This document shows positions 8,374-16,484 of a stretch of DNA of 64,000 nucleotides, one piece after another. The notes under the pieces were generated by a model. The model had not been told where the DNA came from. It searched no databases and worked only from the letters and a program-made list of their open reading frames with translations. The stretch spans positions 217,411 to 281,410 of the forward strand of contig NZ_JBPJSQ010000007.1 of NCBI RefSeq assembly GCF_051192575.1. Reading direction: 5' to 3'. Each line of letters opens with the position of its first letter. Positions within the stretch are counted from its first letter, which is position 1. Position numbers and translations under genes: made by a program. This stretch comes from Aestuariimicrobium soli (lineage in GTDB: Bacteria; Actinomycetota; Actinomycetes; Propionibacteriales; Propionibacteriaceae).

Positions 8374-8389
8374 GTAACGCAGTTGTTAC
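8374..8389. promoter_or_regulatory. GTAAC-N6-GTTAC inverted repeat upstream of glnA2
   Basis: A 5+5 bp inverted repeat with 6-nt spacing, 24 bp upstream of glnA2 and also upstream of the divergent DUF2510 gene. Spacing and one half-site resemble a GlnR box (GTNAC-N6-GNAAC), but the second half does not fit in either orientation. A degenerate nitrogen-control site is possible. A CAGACT hexamer at 8401-8406, 6 nt before the glnA2 ATG, may be the -10 box. Confidence 0.35.
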
Positions 8390-8412
8390 ACGAGGCAGGG
8401 CAGACTGACCCC

Positions 8413-9747
8413 ATGAACAAGCAGACCGAGTTCGTGCTGCGCGCGATGGAGGAGCGGGACATCCGTTTCGTGCGGCTGTGGTTCACCGACGTGTTGGGGT
8501 CGCTGAAGTCCGTGGCGATCGCCCCGGCCGAACTCGAGGGCGCCTTCGCCGAAGGGGTCGGCTTCGACGGTTCCGCCATCGAGGGCTACGCCCGCGTCTA
8601 CGAGGCCGACATGACGGCCAAGCCCGACGCCAGCACCTTCTCGCACCTGCCGTGGCGCCAGCAGCGCCGCGGCACCGCGCGCATGTTCTGCGACATCACC
8701 CTGCCCGACGGCTCCCCGAGCTACGCCGACCCGCGCTACGTGCTGAAGCGGGCGATGAAGAAGGCCTCCGACATGGGGTTCAGCTTCTACACCCACCCCG
8801 AGATCGAGTTCTTCCTGCTCAAGGACACCCCTCCCGGAGCCCCGATCGAACCACTCGACCAGGGCGGCTACTTCGACCACACCACGCTCGGCAAGGGCAC
8901 CGACTTCCGTCGCGACGTCATCGAGATGCTCGAGCAGATGGGCATCTCGGTCGAGTTCAGCCACCACGAGGCCGCACCGGGGCAGCACGAGATCGACCTG
9001 CGCTACGCCGACGCGCTGACCATGGCCGACAACATCATGACGTTCCGCTGCGTGGTCAAGGAGGTGGCGGTCGCCTCGGGCATTCGCGCCACCTTCATGC
9101 CCAAGCCGTTCTCTGACCATGCCGGCTCGGGCATGCACACCCACCTCAGCCTGTTCGAGGGCGACACCAACGCGTTCTACGACGCCACCGACGAGGCACG
9201 CCTGTCGAAGACCGGGCGCCAGTTCGTGGCCGGGCTGCTGCACCACGCCAAGGAGATCACCGCCGTCACCAACCAATGGGTGAACTCCTACAAGCGGCTG
9301 ATCGGTGGCGCCGAGGCGCCCAGCTACGTGTGTTGGGGACGAAACAACCGCTCCGCCCTGGTGCGGGTGCCGATGTTCAACCAGGAGAAGCCGTCGTCGG
9401 CGCGCATCGAACTGCGCTCGCTCGACTCGGCGGCCAATCCGTACCTCGCGTACGCCCTGATCTTGGCGGCCGGCCTGTCGGGCATCGAGCAGGGGCTCGA
9501 ACTGCCCGAGGAGGCCGCCGACGACGTCTGGCAGCTCAGCCCCCGGGAACGCGCCGCCATGGGCATCGACGAACTGCCACGCAACCTCGACGAGGCGATC
9601 CGGGCGATGGAGTCCTCCGAGCTGGTGGCCGACACCCTGGGTGACCACGTGTTCGACTTCTTCCTGCGCAACAAGCGGGCCGAGTTCGAGGAGTACCGCT
9701 CCCAGGTGACCCCCTTCGAGGTCAACCGCTACCTGCCGCTGCTCTGA
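8413..9747 (+). CDS. glnA2: Type I glutamine synthetase GlnA2
   Basis: 444 residues. Belongs to the glutamine synthetase fold (glutamate + NH3 + ATP to glutamine). The N terminus (EFVLRAMEERDIRFVRLWFTD) matches actinobacterial GlnA2 rather than GlnA1. Key blocks: EIEFFLL, HHEAAPGQHEID, the catalytic GMHTHLS and NRSALVRVP. There is no equivalent of the adenylylation tyrosine motif seen in GlnA1 of this window, so it is probably not a GlnE target. The next co-directional gene is glnE, with one convergent gene between, as in other actinobacteria. In related species GlnA2 may act on glutamine or gamma-glutamylated amines. Confidence 0.93.
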   Translation: MNKQTEFVLRAMEERDIRFVRLWFTDVLGSLKSVAIAPAELEGAFAEGVGFDGSAIEGYARVYEADMTAKPDASTFSHLPWRQQRRGTARMFCDITLPDGSPSYADPRYVLKRAMKKASDMGFSFYTHPEIEFFLLKDTPPGAPIEPLDQGGYFDHTTLGKGTDFRRDVIEMLEQMGISVEFSHHEAAPGQHEIDLRYADALTMADNIMTFRCVVKEVAVASGIRATFMPKPFSDHAGSGMHTHLSLFEGDTNAFYDATDEARLSKTGRQFVAGLLHHAKEITAVTNQWVNSYKRLIGGAEAPSYVCWGRNNRSALVRVPMFNQEKPSSARIELRSLDSAANPYLAYALILAAGLSGIEQGLELPEEAADDVWQLSPRERAAMGIDELPRNLDEAIRAMESSELVADTLGDHVFDFFLRNKRAEFEEYRSQVTPFEVNRYLPLL

Positions 9748-9804
9748 GCGTGAGGTCCGCTGCCGTTGCCGTCAGCGGTGGGCCCATGCCCGGCGCGCAG
9801 GCGC

Positions 9805-9864
9805 CAGGGGTACTGGCGTCAGGGGTACTGGCCTCAGGGGTACTGGCGTCAGAGGCGCTGGCGT
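9805..9864. repeat. Four-copy 15-bp tandem repeat across the SCP-like gene's stop codon
   Basis: Unit CAGGGGTACTGGCGT: copies at 9805-9819, 9820-9834 (one change), 9835-9849 and a diverged copy at 9850-9864. On the minus strand each unit reads TGA followed by four codons, so the array places several in-frame stop codons one after another behind the SCP-like gene. It lies between the convergent glnA2 and SCP-like genes. Confidence 0.9.
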
Positions 9865-10634
9865 CGTCCGAGATCGATGACCGGCAGCATCCGGGCGAAC
9901 GCGTCCACGTGGGCGCCCGAGGCGTAGCGGTCGACGTCGTCGCCGGTCCAGGCCCGCAGACCGACGGCCACCTCGGTGAACAGGCGCACGGGCAGTTCGA
10001 TCACATTGGGCGGCGTGCCGCGGGTGTGCGTGGGCCCCTCGCCGAGGGCACTGAGCTGCACGGCCGCCGCCGGCGGCACCCTCACCTCGAGCGTGGCTCC
10101 CGGGTGACGCTCACCCAGGGCCATGGTCAGGGCGCGAGTTGTCTCGGTCAGGGCCGCGACCGGCGGGGTGCACCCGTGGCGCAGGGCGACGGCCACGGCG
10201 TCGACCAGGGCCCCGCGCAGGTAGTCGACCAGCCGGGCCACCCCGAACAGGGTGTCGACGGCGGTCGGCAGCCGCTGCTGGTCGAGTTCGGTGCGCAGGT
10301 CGGCCAGCAACCGGCGGGCCTGCTGGGCCAGGGCGGCGGCCGAGTCCTTCCCGAGCACCGAGCGGGCCACCTCGGTGAGCGTCTGCTCGGCCCGCTCGCG
10401 GTGGGCGAGGTGGGCGGCCCAGCCCTCGGGTCGGGTGGTGGTGGGCGCGGCCAGCGTCTGCAGCGCGTCGGTCAACAGCACCATGGCTCGTCCGGCGCGG
10501 TCACGCAGGTCGCGTTCGTTCACCGGCGACTCCGACGGGCCGGGCGAGGCGGGCACGAGTGCCTCGAGCGTGGCCGTGAAGGCAGCAATCACCCGACGCA
10601 AGGCTTGGTCCTGCTTCGCTGCCACGATGGTCAC
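9849..10634 (-). CDS. SCP-like protein (Bacterial SCP ortholog domain)
   Basis: 261 residues. The C-terminal third (LEVRVPPAAAVQ, then GTPPNVIELP, VGLRAW, YASGAHVDAFARMLPVI) matches the bacterial sterol-carrier-like family (SCP_3) of actinobacteria; the N-terminal part is helical, like the DinB/mycothiol-dependent maleylpyruvate isomerase fold usually found there. Possibly small-molecule or lipid binding; substrate unknown. The GTG at 10634 is chosen because TAGTCT lies 7 nt upstream; a start at 10694 would add 20 residues. The 3' end is inside a 15-bp tandem repeat. Confidence 0.75.
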   Translation of the reverse strand: MTIVAAKQDQALRRVIAAFTATLEALVPASPGPSESPVNERDLRDRAGRAMVLLTDALQTLAAPTTTRPEGWAAHLAHRERAEQTLTEVARSVLGKDSAAALAQQARRLLADLRTELDQQRLPTAVDTLFGVARLVDYLRGALVDAVAVALRHGCTPPVAALTETTRALTMALGERHPGATLEVRVPPAAAVQLSALGEGPTHTRGTPPNVIELPVRLFTEVAVGLRAWTGDDVDRYASGAHVDAFARMLPVIDLGRRQRL

Positions 10635-10641
10635 CTCGACG

Positions 10642-10647
10642 AGACTA
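10642..10647 (-). promoter_or_regulatory. -10 box of leaderless SCP-like gene
   Basis: TAGTCT on the minus strand, 7 nt before the GTG at 10634. It favours the shorter of two possible starts. Confidence 0.5.
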
Positions 10648-10716
10648 GGGATGTCGGGTGTCCCGGAGTTGTCTCGCGGGTTACCGACATCCAAACGACT
10701 GCCAACCGGTTGAGCA

Positions 10717-10722
10717 TAGGCT
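10717..10722 (+). promoter_or_regulatory. -10 box of leaderless glnE
   Basis: TAGGCT, 6 nt before the GTG at 10729. There is no Shine-Dalgarno, and the geometry matches the other probable leaderless genes in the window. Confidence 0.55.
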
Positions 10723-10728
10723 CATCGT

Positions 10729-13665
10729 GTGAGCCGGATGTCAACGACCCCAGGTGAGCTGGCGCGGCGCGGGTTCCTCGATGCCACCGCATCGGCCGCG
10801 TTGGTCGAGCGATTGCCGTGGCCGCAGGACGGGGGCTGGCTCGACCTGTTCGATACCGTCGCCGACCCAGATCTCGCCCTCGCCTCGCTGGTGCGGCTGT
10901 TCGACGAGCACCCCGAGTGGGCCGATCGGCTCACCCCGGACGAGCCCCTGACCCACCGTCTGGTGCTGGTGCTGGGCGGCAGTCAGGCCCTGGCGCAGCA
11001 CCTGCTGCAGCAGCCGGGCGACCTCGAGGTGCTCGCGGAGGCACCGCGCCGGCACCCGGCCGCCGACATCGCCGGCGCCGTGCTGGGGGCGTGCACCGCC
11101 GACGGGCTCAGCCAGACGCAGGCCATCGACGCCCTCAAGCTCGCGAACCGGCGTGAACTGGTGCGCATCAGCGCCCGCGACCTCGGGCACCCCGAACCAG
11201 AACAGGTGCTGCCCGACATCGCCGCCGAGTTGGCCGACCTGGCCGACGCGGTGCTGCAGGCGGCCCTCGAGCTGGCCCGCCGCGAGGTGGTCGGTCACGA
11301 GGCCACCCGGCTGGCGGTGATCGGCCTGGGCAAGACTGGGGCGGGCGAGCTCAACTACATCTCCGACGTCGACGTGCTGTTCGTGGCCGAGCCCGGCACC
11401 GACGCCGACGGGGCCGAGGTGAGCGCCGATGAGTCGATGCGGGTCGCCACCCGGTTGGCCGCCGCGCTGACCCGCATCTGTTCCAGCCACACGGCCGCCG
11501 GCAGCATCTGGCAGGTGGACGCCGCCCTGCGCCCGGAAGGGAAGGCGGGGGCGCTCGTCCGCACGTTGTCGTCGATGCGCGCCTACTACGAGAAATGGGC
11601 GTCGAACTGGGAGTTCCAGGCGATGCTGAAGGCGCGGGTCGTCGCCGGTGACGCCGAGGTCGGCCAGGGTTTCCTCGACATCGTGCAGCCACTGGTGTGG
11701 CGGGCGGCCGAGCGCGAGCACTTCCTGGTCGAGACCCAGGCCATGCGTCAGCGGGTGATCGACACGATTCCCGCGAAGGAGGCCGACCGCGAGATCAAGC
11801 TGTCGTCGGGGGGACTGCGCGACACCGAGTTCACCGTGCAGTTGTTGCAGTTGGTGCACGGACGAGCCGACGACCGCCTGCGGGCCCGGGACACCCTGGG
11901 GGCCCTCAAGGCCCTGGTCGACCACGGCTACATCGGCCGACACGACGGCATGGAGCTCGGCACCGCCTACCGCTTCCAGCGGCTGTTGGAACACCGCGTG
12001 CAGTTGTACCGCCTGCGCCGCACCCACCTGCTGCCCTCCGACCACGACGGTCTGCGGCGGCTGGCCCGCAGCGTGGGGCTGCGCGGGGGAGACGACGAGG
12101 TCACCGCCCAGTTCCGACAGTCGGCGCAGAAGGTGCTGAGGCTGCACCGACGCATCTTCTACTCGCCGTTGGTCGAGGCGGCCACACGCATCTCTTCCCA
12201 GGAGATGGCGCTCAGCCCGCAGGCCGCCCGCGACCGGTTGCGCGTGCTCGGCTTCTCCGACCCCGATGCGGCCTTGCGGCACATCCAGGCGTTGACCAGC
12301 GGGTTGTCGCGCGGCGCCGAGATCCAGCACCAGCTGATGCCGGCCATGCTCGGCTGGCTCGCCGAAGCCCCGTCGCCCGATGCTGGCCTGCTGGCGTTCC
12401 GGCAGGTCAGCGAGTCGCTCAGTTCGTCCCCGTGGTACCTGCGCACCCTGCGCGATTCGGGCACCACGGCCCACCGGCTGGCGACCATCCTGTCGAGTTC
12501 CCGGTACGTGGTCGACCTGCTCAAGCGCGACCCCGAGGCCGTGCAGCTGATGACCGATGACGCCGATCTGGTGCCGCGTGACCTCGAGCCGCTGGTCACC
12601 TCGATGCGGTCGGTGATGCAGCGGCACGCGGATATCGACGACGCGGTGCGCGCGATTCGTGCCCAGCGGCGGCGCGAGTTGTTCCGCATCTCGGTGGCCG
12701 ACCTGTTGGGGCTGGTCGACCTGGCGACCGTCGGACGAGCGCTGAGCGCGCTCACCACGGCCACCGTGCACGTGACCCTCGAGGCCGTGGCCCGCGACGT
12801 CGACCGTCCGCCGTGGGTGGGTGTGCTGGCGCTCGGCCGCTGGGGAGGTCGCGAGCAGAGCTACGGATCCGATGCCGACGCCATCTTCGTGCACGCCGAT
12901 TCCGACGACCCCGAGGCCGGCTCGAAGGCGACCGCGATGGTCGCCAAACTGCGGCAACTGCTGGGCGCCCCCGGCTCTGACCCGGCGCTGGCCATCGACG
13001 CCGACCTGCGGCCCGAGGGGAAGTCGGGGCCGATGGTGCGGTCGGTGTCGTCCACGATCGCCTACTACGGACGATGGGCCGACACCTGGGAGGCGCAGGC
13101 GCTGTTGCGGGCCGAGTTCGGCGGGGGCCACCGGGACTCGGTGGAGCGGGTGCTCGCCGAGGTGAGTGGACTGCGCTGGCCCGAGGGCGGGCTGACCCGC
13201 GCCCAGGTGTCCGACATCCGCAAGTTGAAGGCACGCATGGAGTCGGAGCGGCTGCCCCGAGGTCAGGATCCCCGACGCCACCTCAAGCTGGGCCCGGGCG
13301 GGCTGAGCGATGTCGAGTGGACGGTGCAGCTGCACCAGCTGCTGCACGCCCACGACCATGCGGACCTGCGCACCACCTCGACCCTGCAGGCCCTCGAGCG
13401 GTTGGCGGACGACCGGCTGATCGACCCGCTCGATGCCGAGAAGCTGGCGCACAGTTGGGAGCTCGCGAGCCGGCTGCGCAATGCCATCGTGCTGACCAAG
13501 GGCCGAGCCAGCGATGCCATTCCCACCGATGCCCGCGATCTGGCGGCGATGTCACACCTGCTGGGGCGCGGATTCGGGCAGGCCTCGGAGCTGTTGGAGG
13601 AGTGGAGCCGGGCGGCGCGGCGGTCGGCGCGGGTCACGGACCGGCTGTTCTGGTCCCGCAGCTGA
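10729..13665 (+). CDS. glnE: Bifunctional glutamine-synthetase adenylyltransferase/deadenylase
   Basis: 978 residues, normal length for GlnE. Two nucleotidyltransferase domains are visible: the N-terminal deadenylylase with GAGELNYISDVDVLF (about 204-218) and the C-terminal adenylylase with GRWGGREQSYGSDADAIF (about 704-721), each followed by the helical GlnD_UR_UTase-like domain. It switches GlnA1 off by AMP transfer to a tyrosine and back on by phosphorolysis. The target is probably GlnA1 at 32-33.4 kb, which carries the tyrosine site. The GTG at 10729 follows TAGGCT by 6 nt; an ATG at 10738 is the alternative. Confidence 0.95.
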   Translation: MSRMSTTPGELARRGFLDATASAALVERLPWPQDGGWLDLFDTVADPDLALASLVRLFDEHPEWADRLTPDEPLTHRLVLVLGGSQALAQHLLQQPGDLEVLAEAPRRHPAADIAGAVLGACTADGLSQTQAIDALKLANRRELVRISARDLGHPEPEQVLPDIAAELADLADAVLQAALELARREVVGHEATRLAVIGLGKTGAGELNYISDVDVLFVAEPGTDADGAEVSADESMRVATRLAAALTRICSSHTAAGSIWQVDAALRPEGKAGALVRTLSSMRAYYEKWASNWEFQAMLKARVVAGDAEVGQGFLDIVQPLVWRAAEREHFLVETQAMRQRVIDTIPAKEADREIKLSSGGLRDTEFTVQLLQLVHGRADDRLRARDTLGALKALVDHGYIGRHDGMELGTAYRFQRLLEHRVQLYRLRRTHLLPSDHDGLRRLARSVGLRGGDDEVTAQFRQSAQKVLRLHRRIFYSPLVEAATRISSQEMALSPQAARDRLRVLGFSDPDAALRHIQALTSGLSRGAEIQHQLMPAMLGWLAEAPSPDAGLLAFRQVSESLSSSPWYLRTLRDSGTTAHRLATILSSSRYVVDLLKRDPEAVQLMTDDADLVPRDLEPLVTSMRSVMQRHADIDDAVRAIRAQRRRELFRISVADLLGLVDLATVGRALSALTTATVHVTLEAVARDVDRPPWVGVLALGRWGGREQSYGSDADAIFVHADSDDPEAGSKATAMVAKLRQLLGAPGSDPALAIDADLRPEGKSGPMVRSVSSTIAYYGRWADTWEAQALLRAEFGGGHRDSVERVLAEVSGLRWPEGGLTRAQVSDIRKLKARMESERLPRGQDPRRHLKLGPGGLSDVEWTVQLHQLLHAHDHADLRTTSTLQALERLADDRLIDPLDAEKLAHSWELASRLRNAIVLTKGRASDAIPTDARDLAAMSHLLGRGFGQASELLEEWSRAARRSARVTDRLFWSRS

Positions 13666-13701
13666 CTCCCACCTGACACATGCGTGACCCCGAGCCCGTG
13701 G

Positions 13702-15591
13702 TCAGCGTCGCAACACGTGCCGCAGCTGGGGCAGCGGCTGCGGGGTGCCGTCGCTGGTGGCGGGATGGCCGGCATCGCGCCACTGGCGCGCCAACTCCTG
13801 CAGTTGGGCGAGTTCGGTGCGCACGGCGGCCTCGCGGGAGTCGCTGGAGAATCGGTAACTGCCCGACCAGGGCTGCGGCAGGTCGTCCACCGTCTGACCG
13901 TGCAGGTCCTCGAGCACCTGCGACAGGGTCGCCATGGCGGTGCGGAACCTGATCCAGCGGTGCGCCGACAGGTCGAACTGGGAGAGGCGTTGTCCGGCCC
14001 GGTCGCCCCGTTCGGAGAGGGCGCCGATGACCGCAGGGGGCATGGCCAGATTGAGCCCACCCTCGCCCGGATGCATGGACACCTCGACGATGCGGTCGCG
14101 GAACCCGGGCACCTCCATCTGCAGTTGGTCCGACCAGTCCTGCCACGTGCGGCGCACTCCGGCGAACAGGCCGGCGACCGAGGTCACCGGCAACGAGCGG
14201 ACGAGCCGCTGCCCCGTCTGCGGCAGCTGGTGCACGTCGATGTCGGGGTAGTCGGGATGGGCGTCGTGGAGGTTGATGCCGAAGGTGGGACGCGTGGGCA
14301 GCAGCCGGTCGAAGAACTGCATGGGGAAGTTGTTGGCGATGCCGCCGTCGGAGAACCAGTCGACGACGAGCTCGCGCTTGCCCGGTCCGCGCGAGAAGTC
14401 GATGTGGTGCAGGGGCACCGCGCAGATCAGCACCGGGAAACTCAGCGAGAGCCTGGCCAGCATCACCACCGGCAGGTCGGCGGCCTCGGGCAGCTTCATC
14501 ACCCGCGTGCCGGCGTGGCGGGGGCAGACCATCGAGATCACCCGGTCGGCGTCCCGCGCCTGGGTGGCCGGTCGAGCGGTGGCGGCCAGGTGGGCCATCA
14601 CCGTGTCGGGGAAGTAGTCGGCGAGGCACCGCGGGCAGAAGTGGAAGACGTCGCTGGTGAAGGGCATCTGGTAGGGGCGGCCCTGGTTGAGGCAGGTGGT
14701 GGTGGTGACCAGCGTGACGTCGGGATCGAACTCGACCCACGCGGCCGGATTGTGGTTGTCGGCCCGGCTGAGGCGCCGGTGCACCTCGGTGGCACGTTCA
14801 CCCCACAGGTCGCCCAGGGTGAGCGGACGACCGTCGGCGCTCAGTCCGGCGGTCTCGTTGATGGTGCGGGTCAACCAGTCGGTGAGCGGCAGACTCTGGC
14901 CCGTCGGGTCGTGACCGTTGACCAGCCCGAACCCCCGCCGGTTCATCTCGCCGAGGGTCGAGGTGAGCATGGCCCGCGCCGCCAGCACGAGGCCGACGAT
15001 CACCACGACCGCGAGCACGAGCAGCGCCAGCACGAGGCTGACCACCAGGGCGGCCGGGCGCAGCGGGTCGCTGCCGAGCACGCCCGAGGCCAGCAGCACC
15101 AGCCCGGCCAACACGACGACCGCCACCGCCACGGGTGCCCAGAACAGCAGCGGGCGGGAGCGCACCGAGGCCACGGCCACCCGTCTCACCTTGCCGGCGG
15201 TGGTCGGCGCGGCCAGCGCGCCCATCACGAGGTCGAAGGCGGCACGCGTCTCGGCCATCGGTTGGAACAGCCCGAGCAGGTGGTGGCCCAGGAAGTCGGG
15301 CAGCTGCGCCAACCGGGGGTAGCCCACCTGGGGGTCGGACGAACCCGACGAGCGGCCGTGCTCGGCGGCGGCTGCCAGGGCGGCGGCGATGGCGCCCGCC
15401 GACGATCCGCCCAGTTGGCGCACCCGGTGCTCGGTGGCCAGGCGGCAGACGGCGAGCGGGTAGACCACCCCCGAGGTGATGCCGCCCTTCATGATCACGT
15501 CGCATTCCTTCTCGGGGTATGGCCGCTCGGGGTACTGACCGTCGGGGCGCAGGTACGAGGCCGGGTCGTCGAGGGCGGGCAGGGTGGGCAT
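13702..15591 (-). CDS. Patatin-like phospholipase with two membrane segments and CxxC motifs
   Basis: 629 residues. Patatin catalytic elements: oxyanion loop KGGITSG (35-41), nucleophile GGSSAG with Ser64, and Asp415 in DGGIANNFP. Two hydrophobic helices (about 148-170 and 180-204) interrupt the lipase domain, so it is probably membrane-anchored. A potential zinc site is formed by CPRC (319-322) and CPRH (356-359). Expected activity: hydrolysis of phospholipid acyl esters at the inner membrane. The start at 15591 overlaps the stop of the HNH gene (TGATG), so translation is coupled. As last gene of the HNH-ATPase operon it is a good candidate membrane-damaging effector, as patatins are in CBASS. 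Confidence 0.85.
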   Translation of the reverse strand: MPTLPALDDPASYLRPDGQYPERPYPEKECDVIMKGGITSGVVYPLAVCRLATEHRVRQLGGSSAGAIAAALAAAAEHGRSSGSSDPQVGYPRLAQLPDFLGHHLLGLFQPMAETRAAFDLVMGALAAPTTAGKVRRVAVASVRSRPLLFWAPVAVAVVVLAGLVLLASGVLGSDPLRPAALVVSLVLALLVLAVVVIVGLVLAARAMLTSTLGEMNRRGFGLVNGHDPTGQSLPLTDWLTRTINETAGLSADGRPLTLGDLWGERATEVHRRLSRADNHNPAAWVEFDPDVTLVTTTTCLNQGRPYQMPFTSDVFHFCPRCLADYFPDTVMAHLAATARPATQARDADRVISMVCPRHAGTRVMKLPEAADLPVVMLARLSLSFPVLICAVPLHHIDFSRGPGKRELVVDWFSDGGIANNFPMQFFDRLLPTRPTFGINLHDAHPDYPDIDVHQLPQTGQRLVRSLPVTSVAGLFAGVRRTWQDWSDQLQMEVPGFRDRIVEVSMHPGEGGLNLAMPPAVIGALSERGDRAGQRLSQFDLSAHRWIRFRTAMATLSQVLEDLHGQTVDDLPQPWSGSYRFSSDSREAAVRTELAQLQELARQWRDAGHPATSDGTPQPLPQLRHVLRR

Positions 15592-16484
15592 CAGGACTCC
15601 TCGAGGTGGGTCTGTTTGAAGGCGTCGACGACCTGCCGGCACATCGCTGAGTACGGGGCGGTCGGGGCGCAGAAGGCGTTGAGTTCGGCGAGCTCGTGGG
15701 TGAACCGCTCGCGCAAGGGTGCGGTGAGCCCACGTTCGGCGATGTCGGCGAGGATCCAGCTCATCGTCACCAGATGGGAACGGACGAGTGTGAGCTGCGC
15801 GGCTCGGGCCGCGACCAACCCCTGCCGCTGCAGGGCGTAGACCTCGATCGAGGCGCGGCCCATGGGGCTCAGCTTCTTGGCCCCGCGCCGGGTGGGGCGG
15901 GCCTCGACCTCACCGTCGCGGATCGACCCCGGAGCCTCGACGAACTGCAGGTGGCGGGCGGGGTCGTCGAGGTAGGGGTGCAGCAGCAGTCGGGGTTCGT
16001 CCGTCTCCTCGCCCGGCCGACTGGCGCGACGGCCCTCGTCCGCGACCGGGAACTGGTTGGCCTTGCCGGCGGTGGCGCGCTGGTTCTGGGGGAGTTCCTG
16101 GCTGCGGGGCCGATTGCAGTCGCTGCACGACGGCAGCAGGTTCGTCCACGTCGATGCGAGCCACCAGTACCCGGGGGCCTCCATCCTGCGCACCAGCACC
16201 CCGTCGACGGTGCGTTCGCGCACCACCTGTCCCTTGGGGCGGAAGTGTTCGACGTCGAGGGGTTGGGTGGCGCCGTAGTAACTCTCGCAGTAGGCGCACT
16301 TGGCGGCGAAGGCCGAGGTGAGGGTCGCGCGCACGTCGTCACCCTTGTAGGCCTTGAAGGTGCCGGTCCACGAGGCGGCGGCGTGGTCGGGGTCGTCGTA
16401 GAAGCTCACCAGGGCGTCGCGTTCGCGCTGGCTGGTGACGCTGGTCAGGCTGGCCGGTTCGGGCGGGCAGGTGAGCCTGATCAT
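15591..16484 (-). CDS. HNH endonuclease-like protein (PtuB/retron-HNH type)
   Basis: 297 residues. Zinc-bound HNH core: KCAYCE (C63, C66), catalytic-region DVEHFRPKG (E79, H80), N115 in WTNLLPSC, and SCSDC (C120, C123). The pattern matches HNH proteins paired with ATPases in Septu (PtuB) and retron-Ec78-type systems. It shares YWWLAxTWxNL and an NQFPV/ARFPV block with the HNH domain of the upstream ATPase fusion, so the two are homologous. Start ATG at 16484 overlaps the ATPase stop by 4 bp (ATGA). Likely DNA- or RNA-cleaving; target unknown. Confidence 0.82.
   Translation of the reverse strand: MIRLTCPPEPASLTSVTSQRERDALVSFYDDPDHAAASWTGTFKAYKGDDVRATLTSAFAAKCAYCESYYGATQPLDVEHFRPKGQVVRERTVDGVLVRRMEAPGYWWLASTWTNLLPSCSDCNRPRSQELPQNQRATAGKANQFPVADEGRRASRPGEETDEPRLLLHPYLDDPARHLQFVEAPGSIRDGEVEARPTRRGAKKLSPMGRASIEVYALQRQGLVAARAAQLTLVRSHLVTMSWILADIAERGLTAPLRERFTHELAELNAFCAPTAPYSAMCRQVVDAFKQTHLEES

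Noticed and set aside
10741..13452. 903-codon minus-strand ORF opposite glnE
   Set aside because: Composition rich in Gly, Gln, His and Arg is typical of antisense frames of high-GC genes; glnE is unambiguous.
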